In this document: positions 46,611 through 58,395 of the stretch, piece by piece | How the letters are laid out: every line of letters begins with the position of its first letter | How positions within the stretch are numbered: the stretch's first letter is position 1 | DNA from: Rhizophagus clarus | Taxonomy: Eukaryota; Glomeromycota; Glomeromycetes; Glomerales; Glomeraceae | Direction of reading: 5' to 3' | DNA length: 64,000 nucleotides | NCBI GenBank assembly: GCA_015698045.1 | Contig: BLAL01000338.1 | Coordinates: 930,001-994,000, forward strand | Translations under genes and position numbers: made by a program | Notes under the pieces: generated by a model | Told to the model about the DNA's origin: nothing | Database searches by the model: none | What the model saw: only the letters and a program-made list of their open reading frames with translations

Positions 46611-47298
46611 GAAGACAAAAATAACCAAAAATCTCAAATCAATACCGAATCGTGATACCCTGGCCGCACAAACAAGCACGAATGACAATGATAATCGAGA
46701 TGTCAAGACTATTGTAAAGGACAGTAATAACCTAGATGATCAAGCCAATACTGAAAAGCCAAACGAACCTGTTATTCAAACTACTGCGAAAAATATTGAT
46801 ACTGACATCGTTCAGAAACTACCAACAAAATCAGACTATATACGTGTCAGTGCGTTTAATGGGAACACAGCATGTCAAGTACTGGATAAAAAATTTGGAG
46901 AAACTCTCAAAAAACTCAGAGATTACAATAACCAACTTAAAAGGAAATTGAATTTGTTAATGGAAGAGTATGCACAGATTAAACGACAGTGTAGTAAATA
47001 TCAACAGAACTATTCCGAGCTAAAGGCAAAATACGATAAAACGCTTCAACAATTAGCGACAGAGAAGTCCAATGAATTAAATCGCATCACGACGGAATCA
47101 GAAATTACTTGTCCTACGAGAATATATATATATAAAGTACGAACCATACTCGCCATCAAAGTCAAAAGATAAATTTCTAATTTATCATCTAATTCTGAAT
47201 CATCATCAATTCACGAATCTTCAGAGTCATCATTTAATACAACCTTTCCTCGATTCTCTGATAAAGTGATAGCGGAGACCAGTATGAAGAAAGAATAA
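46611..47298 (+). pseudogene. Coiled-coil protein fragment with slipped (TA)n tract
   Basis: A frame opening after a TAG near 46610 reads KITKNLKSIPNRDTLAAQTS, a polar stretch, then a heptad-rich helix: KKFGETLKKLRDYNNQLKRK, MEEYAQIKRQCSKYQQNYSE, LKAKYDKTLQQLATEKS. It then meets an ATATATATATA run near 47125; beyond it the likely tail KYEPYSPSKSKDK is in another frame, and SNLSSNSESSSIHESSESSF ends with TAA at 47296-47298. No starting ATG is visible, so a 5' exon may be missing. The unstable TA tract plus the frame change suggest a pseudogene or a slippage error. Function unknown; the coiled coil is the only recognisable feature. Confidence 0.45.
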
Positions 47299-48415
47299 AG
47301 CCAGCCTGTGAGATTTTACTTTAAGTAGGTTAGCTGGTTATATAACGATTAGCTGATAGTAAGTTTTTTATGATGATCGTGTTTTTGTTTTTCTTACACA
47401 AATAATTAGACGAACGCGTATATTTTTCTGCTTTATATAGTATTAATTCCTAAAAGAAGTTTTTATATCCTGATGAATCATTTTGGGAAGTGTGTTATGC
47501 ATAAATAAGCGTGTACGATAAATCGGCTGTCATATTCTTCATTTTGGATAATTTTAAAGTTTAGTATAGTATAGAACTTTTATTTATTTTTTTGAAATTT
47601 TATTTCGTGTGATTTTTCGTTAAATCTGTAAATTGGTTTATAGTGAATCAGTTCTCTCACTAATGTATATGTTTATTTCGTTGTATGTTCTAACAATAAA
47701 GTATGCATTTACCAATAAAAAATAAAAAAAAAAAGATAAATAGATTGATTCAATTGTACAAAAGAGATGGCAGATGTGAGTCATGTGATACTGATGTGAT
47801 ATCCAACTTGACTCATTCAACCGTTATGTGACACGCCCAAGCCAATTTTCATTAAAATAAATTTATAATTTATTGCTCCTATTTTTTACATAGTAGTACG
47901 ATGACACTTTTTAACTGCTTTATGTAATTTCAAAATCTTTTTTCGTGTGATTAAACTAATATATAACTTTTTTTTGGGAAAAAATCATGTGGTATATTTC
48001 AACAAAATAAGGTATCTATGAGGCAACTTATCACTTTTTTAAACGCGTCTGATGACAGTAGAGTCATACTATATACATGTGATATTGAAAAATCAACAGC
48101 AAAAATCCTGTAAGTCCGTTATTAATGAGTTGGGTTTAAAATTATACTCTAAGGAAACATATTTTGAAAGCTTGTACGATATAAAATTGTATAAAAATAC
48201 TTATTTTTTTCTTTTTTTTTCGTTAGAGAAATAATTTATCTTAATCTTTAATTCTTTGCGTGTTCCTTCGATCTTTTCTTTTCATTATTTTATTTTTCTT
48301 TCTCCTTCGTATACGTAAAAACAATTTACCCTAATCACCCTAATTTTCTAATCTACTTGCGTCTTTATTTTATTTTATTCGTTTATTTCGTTATTTTTTT
48401 TTCGCTTTCTCTTTT
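47299..48415. other. Intergenic region, no gene seen
   Basis: AT-rich. Pyrimidine content rises from about 48200 toward the minisatellite. Confidence 0.5.
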
Positions 48416-48417
48416 TT

Positions 48418-49310
48418 TTAGGTGAGTGGGTGGGTACGCTCGTATTTCTTTTCTTCTCTCCCTTTGATATTTCCTTCCTTCCTTATTTTTTTTATTTCGT
48501 TAATTTTTCGCTTCCGCTTTTTTAGGTGGGTGGGTGGGTGCGCTCGTGTTTCTTTTCTTTTTCCTTCTATATTTCCTTTCTCTTTCCCTCTCGTTTTTCC
48601 CTTCCGTTTCTGTTTTAGCTTTTTCCTCTCGTTTTCATTTTCCCTTTTCTTTCCCTATCTTTTTTCCTCCCCCTTTCATTTTCCCTTCCCTTTCGTTTTT
48701 CACCTTTCCCTTCTTTCGTTTTCCCCTTTCCTTCTCGTTTTCCCCTTTCCCTTCGTTTTTCCCATTTCCTTTTCTTTCCCTCTCGTTTTCCCCTTTCCCT
48801 TTTCTTTCCTCTCGTTTTCCCCCTTTCCCTTCGTTTTCTCCTTTCCTCTCGTTTTCCCCTTTCCCTTTACTTCCCTCTCGTTTTTACCTTTCCTTTCGTT
48901 TTTCCCTTTTCCCTCTCGTTTTCCCCTTTCCTTTATTTCCCTCTCGTTTTCCCTTTCCTTTCGTTTTTCCCTTTTCCCTCTCGTTTTCCCCTTTCCCTTT
49001 TCTTTCCCTCTCGTTTTTACCCTTTCCTTTCGTTTTTCCCTTTTCACTCTCATTTTCCCCTTTCCCTTTCGTTTTCCCTTTCCCCTTTCTTTCCCTCTCG
49101 TTTTTCCCCTTTCCCTTCGTTTTTCCCCTTTCCCTTCGTTTTTCCCCTTTCCCTCTCGTTTTTCCCTTTTCCCTCTCGTTTTCCCTTTTCCCTTTTCTTT
49201 CCTCTCGTTTTCCCCCTTTCCCTTTATTTCCCTCTCGTTTTTCCCCTTTCCCTCTCGTTTTCCCCTTTCCCTCTCGTTTTCCCCTTTCCCTTTCTTTCCT
49301 CTCGTTTTTC
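48418..49310. repeat. Pyrimidine-rich minisatellite (CCCTCTCGTTTTCCCC type)
   Basis: Two leading units (starts about 48418 and 48522) share TTAGGTGAGTGGGTGGGT-like heads and GCTCGT. About 600 bp of tandem variants of TTTCCCTCTCGTTTTCCCC follow. The strand is almost all C and T, apart from a G in each CG. Both strands stay open for hundreds of codons only because the repeat lacks A on one strand; this is not protein-coding evidence. The tract could form triplex DNA. It ends at the hairpin-like CCTGATCA...TGATCAGG at 49310-49348. Confidence 0.85.
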
Positions 49311-49349
49311 CTGATCAAAGTTGCTGCACCTCAACGTTGGTGATCAGGT

Positions 49350-50845
49350 GACAACAAGTTTTTTTTAAAAAACTTAGCTAAGTCAGCAACATTTCATGTC
49401 GTTATCATTAATAATAATTTTAGTTTTAATAAATAAAATAAAAAATTTTAATAAAAATTTCAATATATATTATATTAATTGATCACTATTGTGAAAATAA
49501 ACGAACAATATACGCGATATGATTTTCATCATTTTCATCAAACTGAGATGTTTGATTTATTATATAAAACTAGTAATTTTTATTAAAAAAATATTCCATG
49601 AATTAATTCTAGAAAATCCTAGTTCCCTTGATAATTAACACACAATTAACACAAACGTAAAGACTTGCATTTTGTAATACAAAACTAGCCAGTAGGTTTT
49701 TTTCTAGTACCCACGGTTAAAAAATGGGATGACGCAACAGTCTAGAAATAGTTTACGATCACGTGAATAAGTTGTATTTTAATTGACTAAAAAGTGCGAT
49801 GTTGTAATTCTTGTAATCGTTTGTATGGTGATTTTATTTTATTTTTTAATTATTAAAACATTAAGTTATTATACATTAATTAGTAGTTTTATTTTATTAT
49901 AAAGAAAGTGAATGTAAATACATTTTTTTATGTAATAAGTGTATAAGCTAGAAAAACTATAAAAAGTTAATGATCTATGAAAAAATAATAAAATATGATA
50001 AAGATTATAAAATTATAACAAAAAGGGTAACGAAAAGTTATAGAGGAAAACTTTTTTAAAAGAAGAAGAGGAAGATTAATCATTAGTAGTTTCGTTAAAT
50101 ATTTCATTTTGGTTTATATTAGAAAATATATTTTGTCATAATGCGGATGTTAATGTATAATTTCAGGTTTGCCTGATTGGAGATATTTGCGAAAAATTAA
50201 TATGACTTCTACATAATGAAATAGGGCCATTGAAATCGCTGTTGTAGACCTTAAGGTTTGGTTAAGAGTTTGCCTACATCTTGACATCGTGTAAAGTCAA
50301 GATTCACCGTTGCGATAGATTTAATGAAAGTAGCATTTACTTTATTAATTTAATCGTATGTTGTGTATAGTAGTATTTTAACATGAATTTTTCATTTTAG
50401 AAATATTTTTTTTTTTCAAAAATAAATTAAGTACCGTATACTAACCATTGCAACCAATAAATTTACCTCTTAAATGGGACTTTTGAATTCTTCGATATTG
50501 GTTTCAATTTCTCTAGTGGGACATATAAAAGCTTTAATTTTTAAATAGCTGATTTCGATGGACCTTCGTCATTCAGCAGTGATTTTTTTTGTTGAATTTT
50601 GGGTAAAGCTGTAAACGTGATACATTATATTGTGCTCACTGGCATTAGAAAGAAGTTTTCTTATTTTATATTTAATTTATTTCTTTTTTTTATGTAATAA
50701 AAATAAATATTTTTTTTTTTCCGACTGAAAAGAATTTACCAAATTTTCTTTAAAAAAATTTTTTCAGGATGATCAAATCTTTTAGACAGGCTATGATCAG
50801 TTCTTTTTTTTTTTTTTTTTTTTTGAGAAAAATTTCGACATTTTA
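49350..50845. other. Intergenic region, no gene seen
   Basis: AT-rich unique DNA with T-runs (for example 50804-50824) directly before the APH-like pseudogene. Confidence 0.5.
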
Positions 50846-50850
50846 AAACA

Positions 50851-51729
50851 GTTAGCTTCCAGCCGTTTAGATAGAAATTGTATTAAAACCTGTAGATTAA
50901 CAAGAGGATAATGAAATTCATTTATTAAATTGCTATTAGATTTCCGCGTAATTCAACTAATCCTGCAGTAAAACTTGCTTGTGAGGTTGCTACTATGAAA
51001 TATATCGCTTAAAGCACCAAAATCAAAGTTCCAGAAGTGTATGATTTATAAAATCTCCATACATCTTGATGGAACGTTTATTATCTGGACGACATTTATA
51101 TCGAGTTTGTGACGAACGATTGGAATAAAAAACGATTTAAACCAAATAGCTGATATATTATTTGAGATATAGCCCAAATGTTAATTAATAAAATTGATGT
51201 CTTTTGTGAATAGAAATCTATACAAGAAAAAGCGACATATTTATTAAAGGTTGTTTCATTTTGTATTACCGTATATCCTTAAGTTATTCAATAGTTACAA
51301 TAAACTTTCTTATTAGCGATCTAGCGTAAGCCCATTATATTATACCGAAGGGAGAGATGCTATCCCTAGTTTTACTGGTCCTTTTAAAAGTTCATGAGAG
51401 TAATTTGATACTTTAATTCAAAAAGAAAAGAATTCTTTGAAACTCATAAAGTGCAAGATCTTATCGAATATGAATTTAGCAGATACAGAAAAGAGAACTG
51501 CAGAATTGATAAAACAGCTGGCTTTATTTTCAATCCAAATTATATATTAGAGAATAATCCTTTGAATCAATAAATTTACCTCCTTTCACTATCATTCATT
51601 ATGATTTTGATGCGCAAAATATACTTGTTGAACGTTCTGATAACAATATTAAAATTATAGGTATTATCGATTAGTAATCATGCTAGAAAGATTTCTAGAA
51701 TGTTTTATCAATCACTTTTAGGTAGATTT
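50851..51729 (+). pseudogene. Decayed copy of the APH-like kinase gene
   Basis: Nucleotide-level copy of the gene at 62553-63863, for example TTAGCTTCCAGCCGTTTAGA, GAGGTTGCTACTATGAAATA, TTGATGCGCAAAATATACTT and GGTATTATCGATTAG. It keeps the intron (51215-51320 region), so it arose by DNA duplication and not by retrotransposition. It lacks the first 80 or so coding bases, has many stops (TAA at ATCGCTTAA; TAG at IID-stop), small deletions, and has lost the segment after the DxD motif. It shares the TATAAAATCTCC frame-breaking sequence with the better copy. Confidence 0.8.
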
Positions 51730-52044
51730 GAGAGTTGTTTATTGAATACTATTTGTTGATAAACGAGATCCAAATATAATGAATTTTTTTTTTAAATATT
51801 AAAGACAATACATGTTATAATTGCTACATAACGCGAGTTGACGACATTATTTTTCTTACTGAAAAATCAGTGAGAATTGAAAATAAAATAGAATGGTATT
51901 AAATTTTAAAATATGTATGGTACCTATTAAATTACTTTTAAGATGATTCCGTTGAGTATTTCAGTTCATTCAGCGTTAATTTTTTTTTTAAAAAAAAAAA
52001 AAAATAAATAATACGACTTCTTTCGATAAAATTTAAATTTAAAT

Positions 52045-53167
52045 TGAAGAGCTTATGAGGGATTTTAATGATGCAGACTGAGTTCTTAATTTCTCTGCTC
52101 GCTATATACAATATTTAGACTGGGGGAATATTAACAGAAATCAATTTGAAGCTGATATTTACGTTAAATCTAAGAAAGTTTTGTGAACAAAGAATTTTCT
52201 TTTAATTTGTTTTATTTGCTAGATAATTTAAAGAAGTCATACTCGAGTAGTACGACTGAAACATTTAAATAAATATCTAGGAAGATATTGACATTTATGA
52301 TGAATATGTAAAAGTAATTCATTTGACATTAGCTCGTATTTAGAATATAAATCAAGGAAAAATGATAGAGTTTAAAAATTAAGTTAGTAAAGTTAAGCGA
52401 ATAATATTTCGATTCATTTATAAACAAATCTTGACGAAGGTGGATTGTTTCATTTGGCTATTTAAATGACAACAATGATACAATATAAGGAAATGCAATA
52501 TAAAAGGAATAATATAAAAGAAATAAAAGAAATAAAAATTTAAGGTTGAAATTAAGTAAATGAGTACTCGTAATATCTAAAGAATTAGTTGGGGAAAGGT
52601 AAATATGATAATTTTATATCCAGGACATTAAAACTAGATTTGAGATTTGAGGATTGCTCGAGGAAAGTTATAAAATCCAGATATGGATACAAACGTGTTG
52701 AAATATTATTGGCTTAACGGAATATAATTATTATTGTATCTTGTAGGGCATTTACTTCGACATGTCCACAAAAGGTAATCAATATGTTATCTGTTATTTT
52801 GTTTTGTAAGTACAAGGATGCTAATATAAATCACGTTAACTTTTTATTTAGTGTCCGATTTGCAATCTTTCGCGATTTGGTTCCCCTGGAGCGCTAAGTC
52901 AACATTTGATTACAGTCCATAATGCTAATGGTAACGTTGACACTAATAATTACCTGAAGGTGATGAATTGAATTTAAGTATGTTACCACATTTTTTCCCT
53001 AGTATGCATTGCAGCTAGAATTTACATCAAAGTTGGGCTAAAACCACAAATCTTTAAATTTGGAATACATTTCTTGAAACCTATAAAGATACAGAGGCTG
53101 ACAAATATTTCAATAAAGTTTCTGAAATGATGAAAAGAGGACCTTATATCAGAAATACTAATATTTA
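52045..53167 (+). pseudogene. Remnant of a C2H2 zinc-finger gene of unknown role
   Basis: An early piece starts MRDFNDAD near 52053 and continues ARYIQYLDWGNINRNQFEAD before decaying. A later exon (acceptor near 52852) begins CPICNLSRFGSPGALSQHLI and continues TVHNANG, a C-x2-C...H-x4-H zinc finger. Its upstream exon ends TCPQK before GTAATC near 52772. The tail WNTFLETYKDTEADKYFNKV, then EMMKRGPYIRNTNI, ends with TAA at 53167. Stops in the middle parts argue for a pseudogene, although the finger exon and tail are clean. Function unknown. Confidence 0.45.
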
Positions 53168-53399
53168 AAATATTTTCTTTTAACCATTACAATTATTTTA
53201 AAATTTTAATAAGTTTATTATGTCGATAACAAACAAGAGCCCCATCTAAAATCAATATAAATTAATTAATTAATACTAAACAAAATCATTAATCAAAAAT
53301 AAAATATTGATATATCATTAAAAATTGTTTGATTTTTTTTTCCAAGAATTACAAGGAAGTGTTACATGAAATAAAAGATCAAACATTAAGGATTATTCC

Positions 53400-53851
53400 T
53401 TCTATAATGTATCTTGTACATCTTTCGAATGCTCTCTGAAATTCTTGCGTTAGTCCCGGAGCTATATTTAATAACTCGAAGGCATCCCGCGACTGCCTAT
53501 AAAGTTCAGATGTAGCGGTGCCTCTATCATTTCATACTTGTTTATATGATAATGACAAATATCATTTGTTGCCTCAAAGCCTTTCTTACTGGAATATGAT
53601 CCTTGAAATAATTAAGTTTAAGTTTAACATAGCTGAGTATCTCTATTAGAAAAAGATATACATACCTTTTTATCCATTATAATTATAGAATCTTTAGAGA
53701 TTTCTTGGGTTTACGAATCATCAGAAATTTCGGATCTTTTTTTTGAACCTTCGAACTTATGTCTGAGCCACGTAATATTATCGTCAGGATCAATTTGAAC
53801 ATTGTTCTTGAGCTCCATACATCTTCCATCTTTATGGAATAATTTTGCCAT
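53400..53851 (-). pseudogene. Fragment of unknown protein
   Basis: ATG at 53851 gives MAKLFHKDGRCMELKNNVQI then DPDDNITWLRHKFEGSKKRS before an in-frame TAA. The same exon would end KDSIIIMDKK at a GTATGT donor near 53665. A later exon reads AFERCTRYIIEGI near 53410. No domain recognised. Confidence 0.35.
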
Positions 53852-53859
53852 TTAATAAA

Positions 53860-54690
53860 GAAAAAAGAGTATAAAATTACTTGTTAGTATAAAAGAATTT
53901 ATTAATAAAAATGTCAACAATTCAAAATATTACTTTATAATAATTTATATCCCGGTTCTTATTATTGTTGTTTGTTTTAGGTATTGTACGGTGGTATTTA
54001 CATTATTTGTTTCCTGTTTGCAGAAAAAATAACATTGTTGTTAATATTTGACACTAAAATGGAACTATCCGAATTTTTCTAACAAGCACCTAGATTATTA
54101 ATAGAAATGAGAATTTATGCATGAATATTTGATAATGAAAAGTATAACGTAATAGGTAAACAATATTGAGTTTTGTCACGGAAACACACTCATTTTTCAT
54201 ATATAGGATGATGTATGTATTAAATATTAATACAAAAATCGCAAGCATTCTACCATATTATTTCTTCTGAATGCATGATGGTTGGAATTTTTGTATTTTT
54301 CACTAATGGTAATATCATTTTATTATATTCTATATTATACAACATAGAATTTTCAATTTTGTTAGTATCTCATTTTTGTATTGGTTTTAATGTTAACTAT
54401 AATTATTTTTTAAACGTATTATGGTATATTAATACTTAGTAATTACGATGTATTTATAAATACGAATCGGGTCAAATGACCCGGGTTTGATCCGACCCCA
54501 ACTTCGTTGCCCTCTTTAAAAAAAAAAATATATATATATTTTTGATTTATTCTTTTATTCCCATTCATTTCCTTTTTATTTTTCACCACTTTTATTATAT
54601 TTTTCTTTGTCATCACCCTTTGCAAAATTTTTTCTATTTCCATAACTTTATCGACCCTTTTTAAAAAAAAACTTTTTTTGACTTTATTCT
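53860..54690. other. Intergenic region, no gene seen
   Basis: AT-rich. At 54470-54500 GGGTCAAATGACCCGGGTTT contains a short palindrome (GGGTCAAATGACCC). T-rich low complexity follows. Confidence 0.45.
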
Positions 54691-54744
54691 ACCATTTCCA
54701 TCTCGTTACCCTTTCTTTTTTATTTATAATCATTCTTTTCTTTT

Positions 54745-55080
54745 TTTGTAGGTCAATTGGAAGCTCTTTTTCTTTTGTAGGTCAGGTAGTAGGAACCTAA
54801 TTCTTGGAGACTTGAACGATTGTAGATGCTATATAGGGGGAGTTTTGGTTTCCAAATAAGTCAAAGAAACGTTCTTATATTTCTTTTTTTTTTGTTTTTC
54901 AGTAGGTTGTCTGACTCCGGAAGACTTGGACGAACCCAGAATCATAGGTAAATAGGAAAGTATTGGTCTAATTGAGTTAAAGAAACGTACTAATTTTTCT
55001 TTTTCATTTATTTTGAAGGGATAAGTTATTTCTTTGGACAACCTTGGGTTTCCTAAAGAAACATCAATACTATTAAATTT
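54745..55080 (+). repeat. Duplicated exon-like cassettes
   Basis: Three successive T-rich tracts end in GTAGGT, GTAGGT and CAGTAGGT (54749, 54776, 54902). Words such as AGTCAAAGAAACGTTC and AGTTAAAGAAACGTAC recur about 120 bp apart, each followed by a pyrimidine tract. The layout resembles the acceptor-cassette units at 1.2-4.6 kb on a small scale. The minus frame at 54829-55041 is a shadow. Confidence 0.3.
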
Positions 55081-55599
55081 CTGTTTTGGTTTGCAATAGT
55101 GAGTTGTGATAAGGATAAACTTTTCATACTATGTCTATATTTTATTTTATTTTTTATTTTTTATTTGATTTAATTAAATAAGATTAAAATTATGTAAATA
55201 CAACTAATAATAAATTGTAATATAAATAGTAAATTTTAGTAACAAAATATATAGATTTCGTGATAAATCAGTGTTCAAACCATGCAAATCCCGTATGAAT
55301 TCATATAAATGATATGGTTCTTTAAAGGCGCCTACTGGCACTATATTATTCAGTTTGACTTCGTTGATATAAACACTCTTTCAGGTGGATAAATGAGATT
55401 TAAATTGAAGGAGCCAAAAAACCAAAGATATTGAGGCTGAAGAGTTTAAGGAAAGAGCCAATGATGATAGAGATCCGTATGTTAAATTTGGTCGCAAGTT
55501 GTTCTAATATTGTAAATCAGCATATGCGATAAGAGAGATGGTATATTTTTATTATTCAGTGATAATATTCTGCCGATAACAATGGGGACCTTATTGTAT
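55081..55599. other. Intergenic region, no gene seen
   Basis: AT-rich, no supported frame. Confidence 0.45.
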
Positions 55600-55603
55600 G
55601 ATT

Positions 55604-56490
55604 TCAAAAGATATTTCTAAGTAACTGGTTCTTTTTAAAGAATGGACTGTGTAGTATAAGAATTCCAAATCCATAAATATCACTTGCTTGAGTATATTCT
55701 TTTCCTCTTAAAACTTCTGGAGCTACTGTAGTTTTTACATTTGCTGGTTGACATAATCCTAAATCGGTAATATAAGCATAAGTAAAAAAGGTTAGATAAT
55801 ATATTTCCACAATGAAAATCATGATGAATTAATCCTTTATCATGAATTGCTTTGAGAACTTCTGTAATACAGTATAAACTAAACACTTTTTTCTGCCAAT
55901 CTAGTGAAATAAAATTATTATTTAAATGTTGTCTTAAACTACCATTTTTTAAATGCATCACCATCATAAAACTATTCGATTTTGGATCTTTGATAATACC
56001 AAAACAATGAACTATAAAAGGAGTACGTGCAAAAATTTTAAAGCGACTTCTGTTTTACTTTTTCTTTTCCATTGATTTTATTGATTATCGTATCAATCTA
56101 TAATTTCATCTTTCCAAATTGCTTTAAAAGTAGTTCCAAATCCTCCTTTTGTTAAACTTTTGCTAAATATTCAACATCTTCAAATTTGTCATATTCAATC
56201 CATTCTATAACTTCTCTAATATCTTTAGCTTTTAATTGTGTTATTTGAATAAATTCATCAACGTCACAATTTCCACTTGTCCAAGTTTTGAAATTTTGTT
56301 GAAAACGTTTAGAATTACATGCTTGACAATAATCGAAACTAGTCTTATGCTGTTTACATTTATAGCATAAACCATTCTCTTTATAACGTTTTTTTAAATC
56401 TTTATTTAATGTCAGTTTGTCAATTAATGATTCTTGTTTTTTAGTCAATTCCCAATTAGTTCTTTAGTCAAAGAACGATGATAAAACCAT
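55604..56490 (-). pseudogene. TKL-like kinase pseudogene, truncated
   Basis: Minus strand: TKKQESLIDKLTLNKDLKKR, then GLCYKCKQHKTSFDYCQACN (Cys module), KRFQQNFKTWTSGN, EWIEYDKFEDVEYLAK, a frameshift, KGGFGTTFKAIWKDEI, a degraded lysine region, FGIIKDPKSNSFMMV, KNGSLRQHLNNNF, AIHDKGLIHHDFHCGNIL (catalytic Asp and Asn; His in place of Arg of HRD), another shift, ITDLGLCQPANVK, VAPEVLRGKEYTQASDIYGF, then a foreign tail. About 20 residues of the activation segment (the YGVLPY part) and everything after subdomain IX are missing. It resembles the 42.5-kb kinase more than the 28-kb one (LRQHLNNNF, APEVLRGKEYT). Confidence 0.7.
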
Positions 56491-58072
56491 TTTATTTCTT
56501 AATTAACAACTTCATTTAACAAATTATTTGAATAAGGAATATATTATTATATTAATTCGTATGTAAAATATGGAAATAATAAAGAAAAGAAAGAAAAAAT
56601 GGTGAAACGTTATTTATGTTGCAATGATTCCATGATCGGCAACGAAATTGTTAAAAAGAAGACTAGATAAAATACACAGGAAACACAACAGTTCTCCCAA
56701 GTCTCGTCACATGAAATTAGGCTAAACTTATGCAGTTCGTTCAACTTCTATACTTAAATTTATTTCTCGGTTTGTGGCGCTGTTAGCTTCATTTTTAAAA
56801 TAAAAATTCTTTGAATATCTAAATACCAACCACAAACGTTTTAAAAATAAATAAAAACTAAATTTTCATAAAAGAAAAAAACATTTACGTTTACTATGAT
56901 ATTGTTACATGATAAAACTATCATTTCAATATAAAAAAATTTTTATTATTTATTTCATTGAATTATTTAATAAGAAATATCATAATCATCAGTTTCATCA
57001 TTAATAATACTCTTTTCTTCATTTTGAATACTACTACTAAAAAAATACTTATCTTCATAATTGCTCTCTATTTTCGTCTGGAATTTAATTTTCGTCATCT
57101 ACATTTTCCCATCTTACAATACATTTTCTGGGCTCGTCGAAAACCGGCCACTTGAATTTAACCAATGAAATAAAAAAAGTATCTTTGATTCGTTACCAAA
57201 AACACCAAACAAGTACTAAAAATAAATACGAAAATAATAGTGATAATTCTAAACATATGTCAAGAATATTATCAGAGTAACATCATAATCAAGATTAGAA
57301 CTTTGATTCTTTTGCTAAAAGTGGAATGCTTTAAATAAGTAAATAATTAATTAATTCTTTTGCATATATATTTTTCATTTAAAATAATTATTTAAAAAGG
57401 AAAAAAAACATAGATCAGATCAAATTGAAAATACTGTCTCTTCAAATTTTTTTTAAAAATCCCTTTAACAAAAATTTCTATTGGTTCCTTTTTGTGTGAT
57501 ATAAATTAAATTAAACCGCAAGATTTTTTTTTTTGATTTAATTCTCACTTTCAAGAAAAAAAAAAAATATCTGAAACTTCTTTTTTACTGAAACTTTTAA
57601 TGATTTATGCAGCAACTTTAACTTAAACATTTCTTGCGAATTTTCAAATATGACATCTTAAATTATATCGTCCAGTCTTATTATTCGTAAACAATTGTAA
57701 ATTTGTAAAGTATACAAAGATCAAGATCGTATGATAAAAACGAAATTATCCATTATCCGGGTCCTATCGACAGTAAATTTTTCACAATAATTATGGGTAA
57801 TCTGAAGATTTTTAAGATCTTAATTAATATAAAATAAGCTATCCATTTTACTCTCTTTTCAACAATGAATGTTTAAATCCATTATTTAATTGATCGATAC
57901 TTGAAACAATATTTTATTCATTTCTAATATTCTATTACAGAACTGGGATAATTTCAGACCATCAAAGAAATGGTCAAACTCTTTCCAAAAAACGCAACTA
58001 AGCATGACACTTATTTAATAAGTCCCTTAAACTTATGAATGATATTAAAAATATACCAAACAAATTTCCAAC
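56491..58072. other. Intergenic region, no gene seen
   Basis: AT-rich. The frame at 56958-57155 is a translation of AT-rich DNA without features. Confidence 0.45.
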
Positions 58073-58378
58073 ATGGATAAAACAGTTCCAATGTTGGTAA
58101 CTCTCAACCCGTCATGGATAACAAATCACAAGTTGATTAATTACAATCAAGCAATGTACGTATTTGCAACTTACAACTTAACAAACCAGCACAGTGATCA
58201 AGTCAGTCATTGTATTTTTCACTTCAAGGATTCTCAAGAAATGTATTTTGTTCGAGATAACATTTTTAATTATCCCCTGATCGGCACCATTTATACAGTT
58301 ATCCGATTGTACTTATACCTACTGGATGATCAATTTATATATATTTATTTATGCATTTCTAGTACATATTTACTCTAG
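58073..58378 (+). CDS. Hypothetical small protein
   Basis: One frame of 101 residues (MDKTVPMLVTLNPSWITNHK ...). The first 70 residues have balanced composition (NYNQAMYVFATYNLTNQHSD, VSHCIFHFKDSQEMYFVRDN) and look more coding than the surroundings; the end (LYLYLLDDQFIYIYL) is AT-rich read-through, so the true gene may splice or stop earlier. No domain recognised. It could be part of the neighbouring mobile element or an orphan gene. Confidence 0.3.
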   Translation: MDKTVPMLVTLNPSWITNHKLINYNQAMYVFATYNLTNQHSDQVSHCIFHFKDSQEMYFVRDNIFNYPLIGTIYTVIRLYLYLLDDQFIYIYLCISSTYLL

Positions 58379-58395
58379 ATAACTAGACAAATTAT

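Noticed and set aside
46736-46951. 71-codon frame overlapping the coiled-coil gene
   Set aside because: Wrong frame; the polar, heptad-rich frame is the likely coding one.
48422-49351. Overlapping long frames on both strands in the pyrimidine tract (Phe/Pro/Ser-rich and Lys/Gly/Glu-rich)
   Set aside because: They reflect a simple repeat without stop triplets, not a protein.
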